Part shown: positions 48,145 through 59,191 of the stretch, one piece after another
Layout of the letters: each line of letters opens with the position of its first letter
Position numbering within the stretch: position 1 is the stretch's first letter
NCBI GenBank assembly: GCA_022059125.1
Contig: JAEUWY010000013.1
Coordinates: 372,001 to 436,000 of the forward strand
Length of the DNA stretch: 64,000 bases
Origin: Corynespora cassiicola
Lineage: Eukaryota; Ascomycota; Dothideomycetes; Pleosporales; Corynesporascaceae
Reading direction: 5' to 3'
The notes under the pieces: generated by a model
The model's input: only the letters and a program-made list of their open reading frames with translations
Database searches by the model: none
Told to the model about the DNA's origin: nothing
Program-made: the position numbers and the translations under genes

Positions 48145-48357
48145 TCGAGACTTGATAAAGTAATCGTCAAAGGCGCTGAGGTGGAGTTCCATGGCTCATG
48201 GCCCTTGCAAGAGAAAATGATCGTCTCTTCTTCATCCAAATTTGTCAAACTCGTCACGATGTCGAAGAAGGAGCCGCAGTACGGTATGCGTCTTCCGGAG
48301 TATACGTATGTCTTACGGAATTCGATAGGGATCTTTCATATTGAAACATCAATGTAG
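48145..48357 (+). pseudogene. Coding relic, possibly BTB/POZ-like
   Basis: A 70-codon open stretch ends at the stop TAG (48355-48357), with an in-frame TGA just upstream. It begins with the 50-bp relic shared with 13.4 kb (RLDKVIVKGAEVEFHG) and continues with KMIVSSSSKFVKLV and MRLPEYTYVLRN. The order strand-HG..SSSKF..LPE is faintly like fungal BTB/POZ proteins (a binding strand, H-x, S-x-F-F, then LPE), but this is only a guess. Probably the remains of a member of a multicopy gene family. Confidence 0.3.
48146..48195 (+). repeat. Dispersed 50-bp relic, copy 2
   Basis: Partner of 13406-13455: 42 of 50 positions identical, no gaps, seven of eight differences are transitions. This copy keeps a longer open frame than the other. 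Confidence 0.65.
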
Positions 48358-49384
48358 TATGGAAAAGATTATGGATAGTTTGAGGGTCGTTGTGGGTCGT
48401 TGACGTCGATAGAGTTTGGCTAGGCTGGCTCCGTCGTTCTTTCCTCAACGCGCATTCACGTAAGACCTGCTTTTAGACAGGACATCCATATACTAGGGCG
48501 TCATAGAATTCCAGCATTTACAACCAATTCTTCTTATTTGTGGGATCCAGGAATTGACCATGAACGGTGTTTAGACGTGTCTCCTCATCTGCGAACGATG
48601 ATGTGATAGCTGAAAATGGAGCAGACACTTCCTCTGGGAGATTTGGAGCATCTGGTCGCGACGTAAACCATGTCTGGAACCTCCAGGAAGAAATAAGTTC
48701 GAGTCATGTCGAGTTGGATATCGTTCCAGAATTGTCGATTTGCAAGCCTTTCCTCGATAATCTCCTCCATCTTTCCGTGCCCTTGGCACGCCTTGCCTGA
48801 ACGAAGGACAAGAAATCTTTTAGTCGCACACCAAGCTGGCCCTCTCCTTTAAAGGTTACAGCCACCACTGCAAGTACGGGCGTTGCACATGCTTCCACAG
48901 AGGTGCAACCTCGGACAAACACTCCCGATTCCATCTCGTTTGCAGTCATTCCGATTCTTCCACAAATCAGCTTGCAGCGGGAACCAACCGTATGCACGAC
49001 ATAGACTAGCCACGCCACGACACCCCAGCTTTGGTATATGATCTGAGGGAATCCATTTTCAAGTTAGGAGTATGATCCGGCGAGGAGCTGTCGAGGGAGG
49101 GGATGGCAGGGAGAGGCCTGCCCATGAAGAGGGTGTCGGCTGGAAAATTACTATTTTGAGGAGGGCGTAAGCCATCATGATATGGAAATCAGGCTTCAAG
49201 AGCCGATGACTCTTGGATTGACCAAGAGTAAAGGTTGGTGGCGTTCAAAGAAGGCGAGGAGAGCCATGGGAGTCATTCCTGTTAACTTGGTTTGTTCATG
49301 CTAAACGAAGCTTTCGTGACAGCAGCAGAGCGGTTACTACGCAATATACGATTATGACGCGTACGGAGGAACCACCAAGATTAC

Positions 49385-50588
49385 CTACGATGCCGGGTCA
49401 AGTACGATATTGTCAATGAGACGGACCGGAATCTGACCGCCGCCGACACCAAGCTCCTCGTCACTGCCCGGCTCCTCCACCGGAAGCATCTTGATTGCGC
49501 CACTCAAGATGGCACCTTTTCGATCGTCCACCTCCTCCACCTCTTGCATCGTATCTGGGTCTGCCAAACTTATATAATCTATTTCGAATCGAGCTCTCTG
49601 CCCCGGCGCCAAAGCGTCCTGATCTAGTACAACCTTGTCCGCATGGCCATTGGCAGGCCAGAGGATATCGGCTCTCCTGCGTCTTCCAGCCTTGTACTGA
49701 GCCTCCGCCTTGCGCAACGCCTGAATAAGCACTATACCCACATTGCGACGACGAGTGCCCAAGTAGACGTTGCGAGAGGACAGTGCGAGTCCATCCGTCT
49801 CCCGTGCCGTGGGGCAAATTCGGACTTGAGTATTCAGATGAAAGTCTTGTACCAAGCGCTTAATGACGACGGTCTGCTGGATATCCTTTTGTCCAAAATA
49901 GACACGATCTGGAGTGCAGATGTTGAACAGCTTCATACACACGGTAGCTACACCGCGAAAGAACACAGGTCGTGAGGCCCCTTCGAGTAGTTGACCCAAG
50001 GGGCGCATTTCAACGAATGATCCAACACCTGGTATACTGCTATCCGGAGGCAGGGCTGGGTACATCGTCTGCGTAGTCGGTGCAAATACAGCGGTCACTT
50101 GTCCTTGACCCCGATTTGCCAGCTCTTGCTGCAGGTCCTTCAGCATCTGCATATCTGATTCCCACGTCTTGGGATATGAACCCAAGTCCTCGTTCAGCCC
50201 AAATTGTGTAGGATTCACGTAGATTGTGACGAAGACATCGCTGTTCTCGGCAGCGGCCTGGCGCACCAGGGAGAGATGGCCTTCATGCAGGGCGCCCATC
50301 GTGGGCACCAGGCCAACGGTGCGATCCTGAAACAAGAGAACCTTGCGATGTCTTCGCAGCAGCTCTACATCGTGGAATATCCGGGGTTGTAGCGCGTATG
50401 CGGGTGGCTTGTATATCGGAATCTTGGACGGGACGCGGCGGACTTGATTTTTCGCGACGGAGGTGGAGAAGGGACAAGAGCAAGCTTTAGCTAGGTACTG
50501 TCGAGTCGCAAGTACTATAATCCATCAGCTCTGAGCTCAATGGCTCCATTTGAACGCTTTTACCAGCTGAGCGTCTGAACTGCGCCAT
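49385..50588 (-). CDS. panC: Pantothenate synthetase (pantoate-beta-alanine ligase)
   Basis: The long open frame has no ATG before the conserved part. A 25-nt first exon (50588-50564: MAQFRRSA) joined across a 73-nt intron (GTAAAA..CTAG) to 50490-49385 restores frame and gives 376 residues. Conserved elements: VGLVPTMGALHEGHLSLVRQ with His77 and His80 of the HxGH nucleotidyl-transfer motif; IYVNPTQFG; PVFFRGVATVC; YFGQKDIQQTVVIKRLV (KMSKS-like region); and ALSSRNVYL. The enzyme joins pantoate and beta-alanine with ATP, forming pantothenate for CoA synthesis. The first 30 residues (Arg, Ala, Ser, few acids) look like a mitochondrial presequence, and the protein is longer than yeast Pan6. Divergent from DBP7 with 347 bp between starts. 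The exon 1 model is an inference. Confidence 0.93.
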
Positions 50589-50935
50589 AGCGGGGAGAAG
50601 CGGCAAAGCTCCGCAGTGCGATGATGGATTCGCCTTTGGTTGTTGTGCCGATGAATGCTCTACAGCAAGGGGTGATGCACGACGGATGAGCGGAAGCGAG
50701 AGGGGTCTGGAGCCATGGCCACTGCGATGCTTGAGCCAGCTGAAGACTATGGGCCCGTCTGCTTTCTACGCTGAAGCTGTTGTCATAGCACACGATCACG
50801 TGCTAACGCTGGGATGAGGCCCGCCGTGATTCAGTGGTCCGTGCATTTACTCCGCCAAAAAGTTTCCGGTCGAGAATTTCACAAGACAACCAAAGCACCG
50901 ACTTCACGATCCATTTGAACCTCCCTGAGGCAACC
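50589..50935. promoter_or_regulatory. Bidirectional promoter, panC/DBP7
   Basis: 347 bp separate the proposed panC start from the DBP7 ATG. Holds both core promoters; no strong box identified. The DBP7 frame is open upstream to 50834, so part of this could be coding if an upstream start were used. Confidence 0.5.
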
Positions 50936-53404
50936 ATGGCCGACGATGGCATGTTTCTCAACTTCTCTATACCAGACAGTGGTATATTGAACAAGCCAAA
51001 ATTCAAGGGCGGTAGCTGGAAAGACAGATTGACGGCAAAGAAAGCTGCGGGCCACTGGCACTCCAAAGCCACAGAGCGCCTAACCGGCGAGAAGGCCATT
51101 ACCAAACCCTCAGGAAAGGCCACAGACTCCAATCTCACCGAGCTGGGGCCTCGGAACAGGCGCATGCCTGAGGGCGCACAAGCTGACCAACACTTTGACC
51201 GCCCGGCGAAGCGCCCGCGCGTTAGTGGAGACTTTAAGCAGAAATCAGAAGCAAAGGCAAACGATCCGAACTTTAGGCCTCATTCCGACGCGAACGTGTC
51301 CAAAAAGCCTGGCGACAAGCAAGACAACTCGAAAAATGGCAGGCAGATTATCTCATCTCTTTTCTCATACAACCCCACCTCCACCACGAAAGACCTCGCA
51401 AAAGAAGACACCCAAGATGAAGCCCCGGTCGAACCCTCCAATGCGCCACTCACGAGTGAGCTGGATACCTTCACTTCGCTTGGTATATCTACATCGCTTG
51501 CTTCGCATCTATTGAACAAGATGGAATTGAAGGCGCCTACAGCAATTCAGAAAGCGGCTGTTTCGCAGCTGCTGAAGGACGATTCAGATGCTTTTATACA
51601 GGCTGAGACAGGTTCAGGAAAGACGTTAGCATACTTGCTCCCCATTGTGCAGAGGCTAATGGAGCTCTCGGCGAACATGAAGAAACGAAAGGTGGACGAT
51701 GCTGTGCACAGAGATTCAGGACTTTTTGCCATTATCCTTGCACCAACCCGCGAGTTGAGCAAGCAGATTGCCAATGTCCTGGATAATCTACTTCGCTGTG
51801 CGCATTGGCTTGTGGCTACCACCGTCATAGGTGGTGAAAAGAAGAAGTCCGAGAAAGCGCGCCTGCGGAAGGGTATCAATATTCTAGTCGCCACGCCTGG
51901 TCGTCTTGCGGACCATCTCGAACACACACAAGCCCTGGACGTTAGCAATGTAAGATGGTTGGTGTTAGACGAGGGTGACCGGCTGATGGAATTGGGATTT
52001 GAAGACGAAATCCAGAAGATTGTAGGCAATCTCAACCTGCGGATGCGTGCACAGTCAGGCAACAGGATACCTGGGCTACCTGAGAAGAGAACCACCGTTC
52101 TCTGCTCGGCGACTATGAAAATGGATGTCGAGCGACTTGGTCAAATCAGTTTGAAGGACGCCGTCCATATACGACCGGATCCCGCTGATGCGGCGAACGA
52201 CCAGACTGAAGATAGAGGTGACGAAGCTTTCTTCGCGCCCGCTCAGCTGAAGCAGTCGTACGCAGTTGTTGCTCCTAAGCTTCGACTGGTTTCACTTATC
52301 AGTATGCTCAAACGCTCGTTTGCACGGAAAGGCTCAGTTATGAAAGCTATCATTTTCATATCCTGCGCCGACTCCGTTGATTTCCATTTCGACGTACTCA
52401 CGAGCAACTTGGAGGAGACAGAGAAAGACGAAAAGGAGAAGAAGGAGAAAAAGGAGGCCGCAGAATCCACTGATAAAAAGGATCAAAAACCCAAAGGTGC
52501 AACTCAGTCGGATCCTACAAAGTTGACCGTCACTCATGCCGAATCGCCACTACTCTCGCCCAAAACACATCAAGTCACAACATATAGATTGCATGGATCG
52601 CTTCCTCAACCTGTTCGAACTTCCACACTCGCACATTTCGCAAAGAACAAAGAACCTGCGCTATTGTTGGCTACTGATGTCGCTTCTCGTGGTCTCGATC
52701 TGCCCAACGTCGACCTTGTCATCGAGTTTGACCCGGCTTTTGCCCGCGAAGATCACTTGCATCGTATCGGTCGTACTGCACGTGCCGGAAGAGACGGACG
52801 TGCGTGCATTTTCTTGATGCCAGGCTGTGAGGAAGGCTACGTCGACATCCTCAAAACGGACAGGAAAGATGGAGAGACCGGTGTGCACATCAGTCGTCAG
52901 GATGTCGATGAGATTCTGAGGAAAGGTCTTGTGACTTCTGGTGTTACCAAGGATAAAAATGCCTACATGGATAAGGCGACGGATCTACAGCTTGACATTG
53001 AGAGATGGGCACTGGCATCTCCCGCCCGCTTGGAAGCCGCCAGAAGAGGCTATCAAAGTCATATTCGAGCTTACGCTACTCACGTCGCTGCTGAACGAGG
53101 TTACTTCGATATCAAGCAGCTGCATCTGGGACATCTTGCCAAGGCGTTTGCCCTGCGAGAGAGGCCGAGTGGCATGAATGTGCCCGGTATGAGGAGTGGA
53201 ACTGCTAGACAATCTGGCAAACCGTCCACTTCAGGCAGGGGGGCTAGCGCGACTGTCAAGAAGACTGGTTCCAGCGGCAAGCCGGACCTTGACTTGCCTG
53301 ATCAGAGAGACACAGAGGAGGCTGCGAAGATGAGGAAGGCAGTCAGGGCCCGTGAGAAGTTCATGAGAGCTGCTGGCATGGCGTCCGAATTTAATTTGGG
53401 CTAG
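50936..53404 (+). CDS. DBP7: DEAD-box RNA helicase Dbp7
   Basis: Intronless, 822 residues from MADDGMFLNFSIP; an upstream in-frame Met at 50834 adds 34 non-conserved residues. Helicase motifs in order: Q-motif APTAIQKAAVSQLL, motif I AETGSGKT (223-230), Ia APTRELSKQ, Ib TPGRL, II DEGD (345-348), III SAT (391-393), IV IIFISCADSVD, V ATDVASRGLDLPNVD and VI HRIGRTARAGR (609-619). DEGD instead of DEAD is characteristic of Dbp7, an ATP-dependent helicase that remodels early pre-60S ribosomal particles in the nucleolus. A Lys/Glu-rich insert lies between motifs IV and V (about residues 495-525), and a basic tail follows the core. Length exceeds yeast Dbp7 (742), mainly through these segments. Confidence 0.95.
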   Translation: MADDGMFLNFSIPDSGILNKPKFKGGSWKDRLTAKKAAGHWHSKATERLTGEKAITKPSGKATDSNLTELGPRNRRMPEGAQADQHFDRPAKRPRVSGDFKQKSEAKANDPNFRPHSDANVSKKPGDKQDNSKNGRQIISSLFSYNPTSTTKDLAKEDTQDEAPVEPSNAPLTSELDTFTSLGISTSLASHLLNKMELKAPTAIQKAAVSQLLKDDSDAFIQAETGSGKTLAYLLPIVQRLMELSANMKKRKVDDAVHRDSGLFAIILAPTRELSKQIANVLDNLLRCAHWLVATTVIGGEKKKSEKARLRKGINILVATPGRLADHLEHTQALDVSNVRWLVLDEGDRLMELGFEDEIQKIVGNLNLRMRAQSGNRIPGLPEKRTTVLCSATMKMDVERLGQISLKDAVHIRPDPADAANDQTEDRGDEAFFAPAQLKQSYAVVAPKLRLVSLISMLKRSFARKGSVMKAIIFISCADSVDFHFDVLTSNLEETEKDEKEKKEKKEAAESTDKKDQKPKGATQSDPTKLTVTHAESPLLSPKTHQVTTYRLHGSLPQPVRTSTLAHFAKNKEPALLLATDVASRGLDLPNVDLVIEFDPAFAREDHLHRIGRTARAGRDGRACIFLMPGCEEGYVDILKTDRKDGETGVHISRQDVDEILRKGLVTSGVTKDKNAYMDKATDLQLDIERWALASPARLEAARRGYQSHIRAYATHVAAERGYFDIKQLHLGHLAKAFALRERPSGMNVPGMRSGTARQSGKPSTSGRGASATVKKTGSSGKPDLDLPDQRDTEEAAKMRKAVRAREKFMRAAGMASEFNLG

Positions 53405-53837
53405 AGTGTCAAAAATGTAGTTGAGACTAATAGATAGATAGTTGCGCAAAGTACGACGGAAGTCCAAAGTGATACCCGATATGGCAATTTCAAGCAGTTA
53501 CGTCAAACCGTCCTATATCAATATGGTGTCGGCATAATTGTACTTCGTCCCACCCGCCGGCATATGACATGTCTTCCTATTGAATTGCCCAATCCTCTGC
53601 ACGACGTTTTGCCAACCATGATGGCACATTTCATTCCAGCTTGTTCATTGGTGTTTAATAACTAGATCCCGTGGTTCTATTGCCACGCTTACAGAATTGA
53701 AAGTTCACAATGCTCAAAAGTATGGGTAGTCCACTCAACAAATTGGAACCCCTCTCATCAACCTAGTCAGAAAACATGTGAGCTACAACTACAGCCACTG
53801 ATTCCACTTCCACGAGCGCCCATTGCAAGCCGTCCTC
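53405..53837. other. Intergenic
   Basis: DBP7 3' flank and upstream region of the next plus-strand gene. No gene seen. Confidence 0.5.
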
Positions 53838-54543
53838 ATGGCCATTTATACCCCTTCCGATGCATCTTCCCCCCCATCTCATGCAGTCCCTGACCCATCA
53901 TCCACGATCCTAACCCTCCTCTCACCAACCCCTCACCTCCGCACCCCAATCCTCGTCATCAACGCCGAAGCCAAACTCCAAGTCGAGCAATCCCCCCTAG
54001 CAACCCTCCTCGCCAAAGACACTCCGGACTGGGACTCCTACTCCGATCCCTACTTCGACCCCGCCGCACCCTCGCACTCGGGCACGCACCAGCACGTTCC
54101 ATCACCCCCACCTCCGCCCACCGGCCTCCATCACATAGACTGGCCCGTCGTGCCCGTCGCGACGCACACGCCCGTCGCAGCCCGCCCGTCCATGGCGCCC
54201 GACTACCCGGTCATGAACGTGTGGTCCGAAGCGGACATTCCGCCGCAGTATCGACCGAGCGAGCCGGGCATCCTGGGGGAGAAGTGGTTTGTGGGGCTTG
54301 GGATGATGGGGGGGGTGATGGTTTTGGGGGTGGTTTGTGTGTGGGTTATTGGATGGTGTAGGTGAGTGTCCAGCCCCCTCCTCCTCCTCCTCTTTTTCTT
54401 TCTTTGGGTTGTTGTTTTGGGGGAGATGGAAGCTGATGGGGCTGTGTAGGTGCTGGTATGCCGGGGATTGTTGCTGTTCGTTTGGGAATGGGACTTGTTG
54501 GGGGTGGTTTGGGGATCGGAAGAAGGTGAGAAGGAGGTATTAG
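53838..54543 (+). CDS. Small C-terminally anchored protein with Cys-rich tail
   Basis: Not recognised. Exons 53838-54361 and 54450-54543 join in frame (GTGAGT donor, TGTGTAG acceptor) to give 205 residues; without splicing the protein stops right after the membrane helix. The first 150 residues are Pro/Ser/His-rich with YSDPYFDP and YPVMNVWSEADIPPQYRPS. One strong helix follows (WFVGLGMMGGVMVLGVVCVWVIGW). The spliced tail is CRCWYAGDCCCSFGNGTCWG and ends in basic residues (DRKKVRRRY). The Cys cluster beside the membrane could be palmitoylated. The coding strand flips from C-rich to G-rich near 54280. A real gene is likely because helix and tail make a coherent end, but there is no functional clue. 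Confidence 0.6.
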
Positions 54544-56097
54544 GGGGTGCTGGGTGGAGGTGTTGGCAACAACAGGTCTATGAGAGGGGATTACTTGGGA
54601 ATTAACGTACCTATACTCAACTGCTAATGTGTGCGAGTCCCCGCGCTTTTGTGCCCCCGGGCATTGTTTAGGGGTAGCTCTTGTGTGTGTGTGTTCTGCG
54701 ATTTTGGACCTCAGTCCGTGTGTGATTCTGCTTATCTATTTGAATACTCAACTGCAACTGAGAGAGACTCATCAACATTAACCAAAGTTCGGAATACATA
54801 CTAGAATGTATTTGATAATTGGTATTGAATTTATTTGTTCTAATGTGTCAGGGGTTAACCAAATGACTCTGATAGCTTCACTCAACCTCTTTGAAACTCC
54901 TGTCATCTGTGCGCACTTTCGATAAGACATGATTCCAAAATTCTTACATTGCCTAGAAATCGTTGTTGAGACACATCATTTTTTACGCTGTGTAGGTGAT
55001 ATTGCCAAGAATGAGTGAGCGGCGTACATCTAGGCTCAGAAACTATATCCAAATCTCTCATGTATTTGTTCAACATTCAAATGTTGCGCGATTCTATCAA
55101 GTTATTTAAATCTCAACTTTTGCTTCAGAGAGACCGCTTAATCTCAGTTAAAGGCATTGCATACCTTTTTCCTTGCCTGTGTGGATACAAATTTACATTG
55201 AGGCTACAAATTAGAGACTCAGGAGGGCCGTGGGAACGGTGTACGGTTTTATCACAATCGACTCAAAGCAAGCGGCTACCCAACTCCATTCCCGTACCAA
55301 AGAACGACAAACCCACATCGCCGAAACCCTCGACATTTTCGTGAAGTCAAAACATCACCGTGAGGCTGAGTATGACTCCAACCTACCAAATTTAGAGTTC
55401 ACGTACGATATCCGAACTAGCCCAAATCCAGTCTAGCGCCCCGTATCTCCCCAAAGCCCTGCGCCCTTATGCCCTTCCACCCTCACCAACAGCAGTAGAC
55501 AAACCCGATACGAGCCCAGATCATCCCGAACCCCGTATCCGACCTGACCATTTCCCCCGCGTTCCAATCCAATCTTCGAGAAAGGGCTGAGTTTCCTGTG
55601 TTCGATCCCGTTCAATGGCTGCCTACGTCCATCTCACTCGCTTGGCCATCCTTCGGAGCAGCGCCTGGCTGAGCGGGGACCCCTAATGCTAACGATTTTT
55701 GGCTAATCCAGATGGGAAGTCGAGCTTGGTTTTGGGTAGCGTGGGGCTGGGGATCACCGTCTGACCGGAATGGATGCAGTGCGGGTATATGTCTGCCTGA
55801 GGTGTCTGCCTCTTGGGTTGAGTCACCGACGGGTTGGTGAGAGGGCATAAATACCACAACGTTCTGCTACAATTCACATATACAAAGTTCACCGATTTCT
55901 TCAGCGCAGCAGCGTGTTGTTTACTGTAAAAGTGGCATCGTCTTTCTTTTCAACTTATACTCGACGCTGTCACCTACTGTCCATGGCCTGCAAGCTACTA
56001 CATACTTCATAAAACCCATCATCCAAGCAATCGCTGTAAGCTAAAGGCAAATCCAATACATGTGGCACGATAGCTAAGATACAAAGATTCAGCAGAA
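54544..56097. other. Intergenic, AT-rich, possible relic
   Basis: 1.55 kb. AT-rich in its first half. A 68-codon plus-strand frame at 55230-55436 (containing TLDIFVKSKHHREAEYDSN) looks mildly coding-like but has no partner exons. The rest is the presumed promoter of the vWA gene. Confidence 0.4.
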
Positions 56098-59000
56098 ATG
56101 GCGTCGTGGAAGATCTTTCCCAGCCAAAAGGAACGGCAGGTTGAATCCATCCGATTCACGAGCGGTCGCGCCTACTTCGCGGTAGATGATTCAGGGTCGA
56201 CATCTGGAACAGTCTCTCGTCGCGAAAAAGAGTTCGTGGACCAGCTGCGCCAACGATACCCCAACCCTCAAGATTCCATCTCCCTTTGGGGGTCGCATTG
56301 CGATGACCCGACAACCATGTTTGAATCAGTCCGCTGGAATTCGAACCATCTAGGAACGAGCCCGTCACAGATTCTCAAGAACCAAAAAGCAATGGCGGCT
56401 ATCCTTGAGTCTGATATATGGTACCTTGTAACAGACGGCGAAATTCCTAGCTTTGATGTCCACCGTCTGGCTGAAATGGCCAACGAAAGCGGGGCGATCG
56501 GAGTCCCCATTGTGTTTCTCATCGTCGGTCGGTGTGGGGAGAGCCCAGGAAGCGCGAATATTTCTGTGGGAATCTCCCTCTATGCCAGCGCACAGAACTC
56601 ACTGGTCCTTTTCAAAGAACAGTCGACGCAGAAACTGTATGTGATCGCGGGCAAGGGGTGCTTCTCTCCACTGGTAGGTTCTGGGGAAGCGCAGGAGCTT
56701 ACCAGCTGGAGTGCGTTGCCTTCTTATGGAAACGAAAAGGCGTTGTTCAGGCACTGGGACAAACTTAACATTCAGATCCCCCGAGCAAAGGATCGAGAAA
56801 CGCTACCAAAGGGCATCAGTCTGGGAGAAGAGTGGGAATACACTTATGGAGGAAATGTCTTGGTTGACCTCGATCTACTCTTGCAAGCCGGTCTCCTCTC
56901 TGACAAAGACATCTTCGACGTGCTCGCAGAGGAGGCTTTCAACACTCTCGCCGTGGCGTACAAGACTCGCAAGCGACTCCCGGAGCTGAGGGCTTTTGTT
57001 CAGCGCCAGAAGATCGAGCAGGTCTCTCCCAAGTTTGAGGATGTCGCAGGTGCCAGTTCAATCATCGTGGAACTGGGGAAGCCGGGCCTAACTGATCAAA
57101 AGAAAAGGAGCCTACAGGAGCAGCTACGGGACGCTCACGCGAAGAACCGTGGGGTATATCAGAGTAACCTGGCCCATTTTGCAGCATCCGAAGAGATGAC
57201 GAATTTGCGAAAGCGAAACCTACTCATTGATGCTGCCCTGCGGACTCTGGCATCCGTCGAAGCAGCTGGTTTCAACGCCGAAATTCTTTCTCGCAAAAGC
57301 AACAGGGCTCGACGCGCTGAAATTGTCGACACGAACAATATCTCGGTGTCCAATCTCGATCTGGATGGACCCTCATACAAGGGTTTCTGTCTAGTATGTA
57401 GTGGCGACGAGGAAATCATGTGCATCTGCCTGAAGCAGCTCGACGACGAACACGTGGAAGATAATACTACAGACTTTGCGCTCAACTTCCCACTTGCTGC
57501 CGGGTCGTCGGCGAAGAACGCGAACCTCGTGTCCAGCCAGAATGTATGCTTCCAGTGTGCGCTGGCAGCATCTGGTATGTCGATTTACCAGGAAAAACTC
57601 AAGGCAGTCATTCCAACAGTAGAGTACGTGGACAGTAACAAGAAGTACATCAACGACCAGCTATATCTCGCTCTGACCAGCGGACTGTCTACTGGTGCAG
57701 CTGGTATTGCGCAGCTGTTCATGGCCATACTCAATGAAGTGTTGGACACGAAGCCATGGGCAGGAGCGGGGTTGGATGAAGAGAAGTTGTCCACGGCAGA
57801 AAAGACCGAAGCAGGGCAGCGACGAGAGACTTTCCGCTGGATGCTCGACCAGTAGGCACAGGCCCTATTTTTCCAGATGCTTTATTCTAACAATGTTCAG
57901 GTTGATCCAGCATACACGGACTCGAAAGAACTTTACGGAGACGGGCGACTGGGTCAGATTCCCTGAAGCTCTGGCATGGGCAGCCGACGACTTCGCGGAA
58001 AATGGCCTTGCCAGCTTCGCAGTGACTTATCCAGCAGCTGGTTTCGACAAGCTGGTTTCGCTTGGCATCCAAACTGCAGCCTTCTCTGGGGATGAACTGC
58101 GTCGGCTGCGAAGTGCAAAGGTCGTGTACTCGATCGCTGCAAAGTATCTTGGAGAGATACAGACGAACATCCAGAACTCTGTGACAGAAGACGACTGGAA
58201 GCACAGGTACCTGGCCACTATCTACCAGGATTTCAACTCGACAATGATCCCCAAGGATGCCGGGTCCGATTCGCTGGTCACTGACACCGACGTTTTCGTG
58301 GAGCGCCTATCTGCCTGTCTTGGGGGTCTGCGATCCCGGGACACCGACTGGGCCACAGGAGAACAGGCAAAGGCTATCATGGGCAAGATCCAGCTCATTG
58401 TATTCTGGCTCGTCTTCCAGCAAAAGTCGCACTGCATGCCTCAGACGTTCTTCTGGAACATCAACCATCGGGAGACGCTCGCAAAGGCGGTCCTCGACCC
58501 TTCCCTGAGCGTCCCTGACGTCAGCCGTCGAGAAATTCTCCTTTCCATTTTCGCAAAGCAAAAGGGGAGAATGATCGACGAAAGCGCGGCCGCCAAGCAC
58601 AATGCCTTGGTTCCGTTTGCGAACCCATTCGGTGCGTCAGTGATGCAGTGCGGTGTGGAGTCGTGCCAAAAGGCTTTCGGCAGGGTCACGGGCGATGCGG
58701 TGACGCCGCGGACGATCACATCATTCCGGCAAGGACGCAGAGATCACCTAGTGCACGTCTTTGGCATCCACAACCGCTTCGAAGGCTCGGATACCGGCTT
58801 GCCGGCGAATGTCGTGATGGGCCAGCCCCCGGCCTCGATCCACGTCAACCTGCACATCAACGTGGTGCGCGCGTGGGCGGAACAGAGTCAGGAGGCGCGA
58901 CGCGCAATTGTGAGCGACGACAAGGCGCGCGACGGATTCATTGCGGATGTTAAGAGCAGGATCTGCGGGCAGGGCAGGGGAGACGTTTATACAGGGAGGT

Positions 59001-59191
59001 TGTATGTGGATATCAAGGCTGTGCTGCCCAGCTTCTGGCACGTCTTGGGCGAGGCGCTGAGGCTCCGAGGAAAGAGTGGAGAGGACGTCTGGGCGTACGA
59101 GCACAATTTCGACGAGAACAAGATGGAGACCAAGATTCGATGGGAATTGGAGGCGGCCAAGGAGAGGGATGGGGAGTGGGTCAGGATATGA
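56098..59191 (+). CDS. Large vWA-fold protein of unknown function
   Basis: Exons 56098-57851 and 57901-59191, joined across a 49-nt intron (GTAGGC donor, TCTAAC branch, TTCAG end), give 1014 residues. Residues 26-34 (YFAVDDSGS) form a beta strand ending in D30-x-S32-x-S34, the metal-coordinating motif of von Willebrand A domains; IWYLVTDGEIP (107-116) supplies the later TDG strand. So the N-terminal 200 residues are probably a vWA domain, cytosolic since there is no signal peptide. Cys pairs sit at 431/434 and about 442/444 (FCLVCSGDEEIMCICL) and again at 484/487 (VCFQC), suggesting a zinc-binding module. The C-terminal 430 residues are mixed alpha/beta with VHVFGIHNRF and HVNLHINVVRAWA. I recognise no family name or function. 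Codon use is even, with no sign of transfer or decay. Confidence 0.8.
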
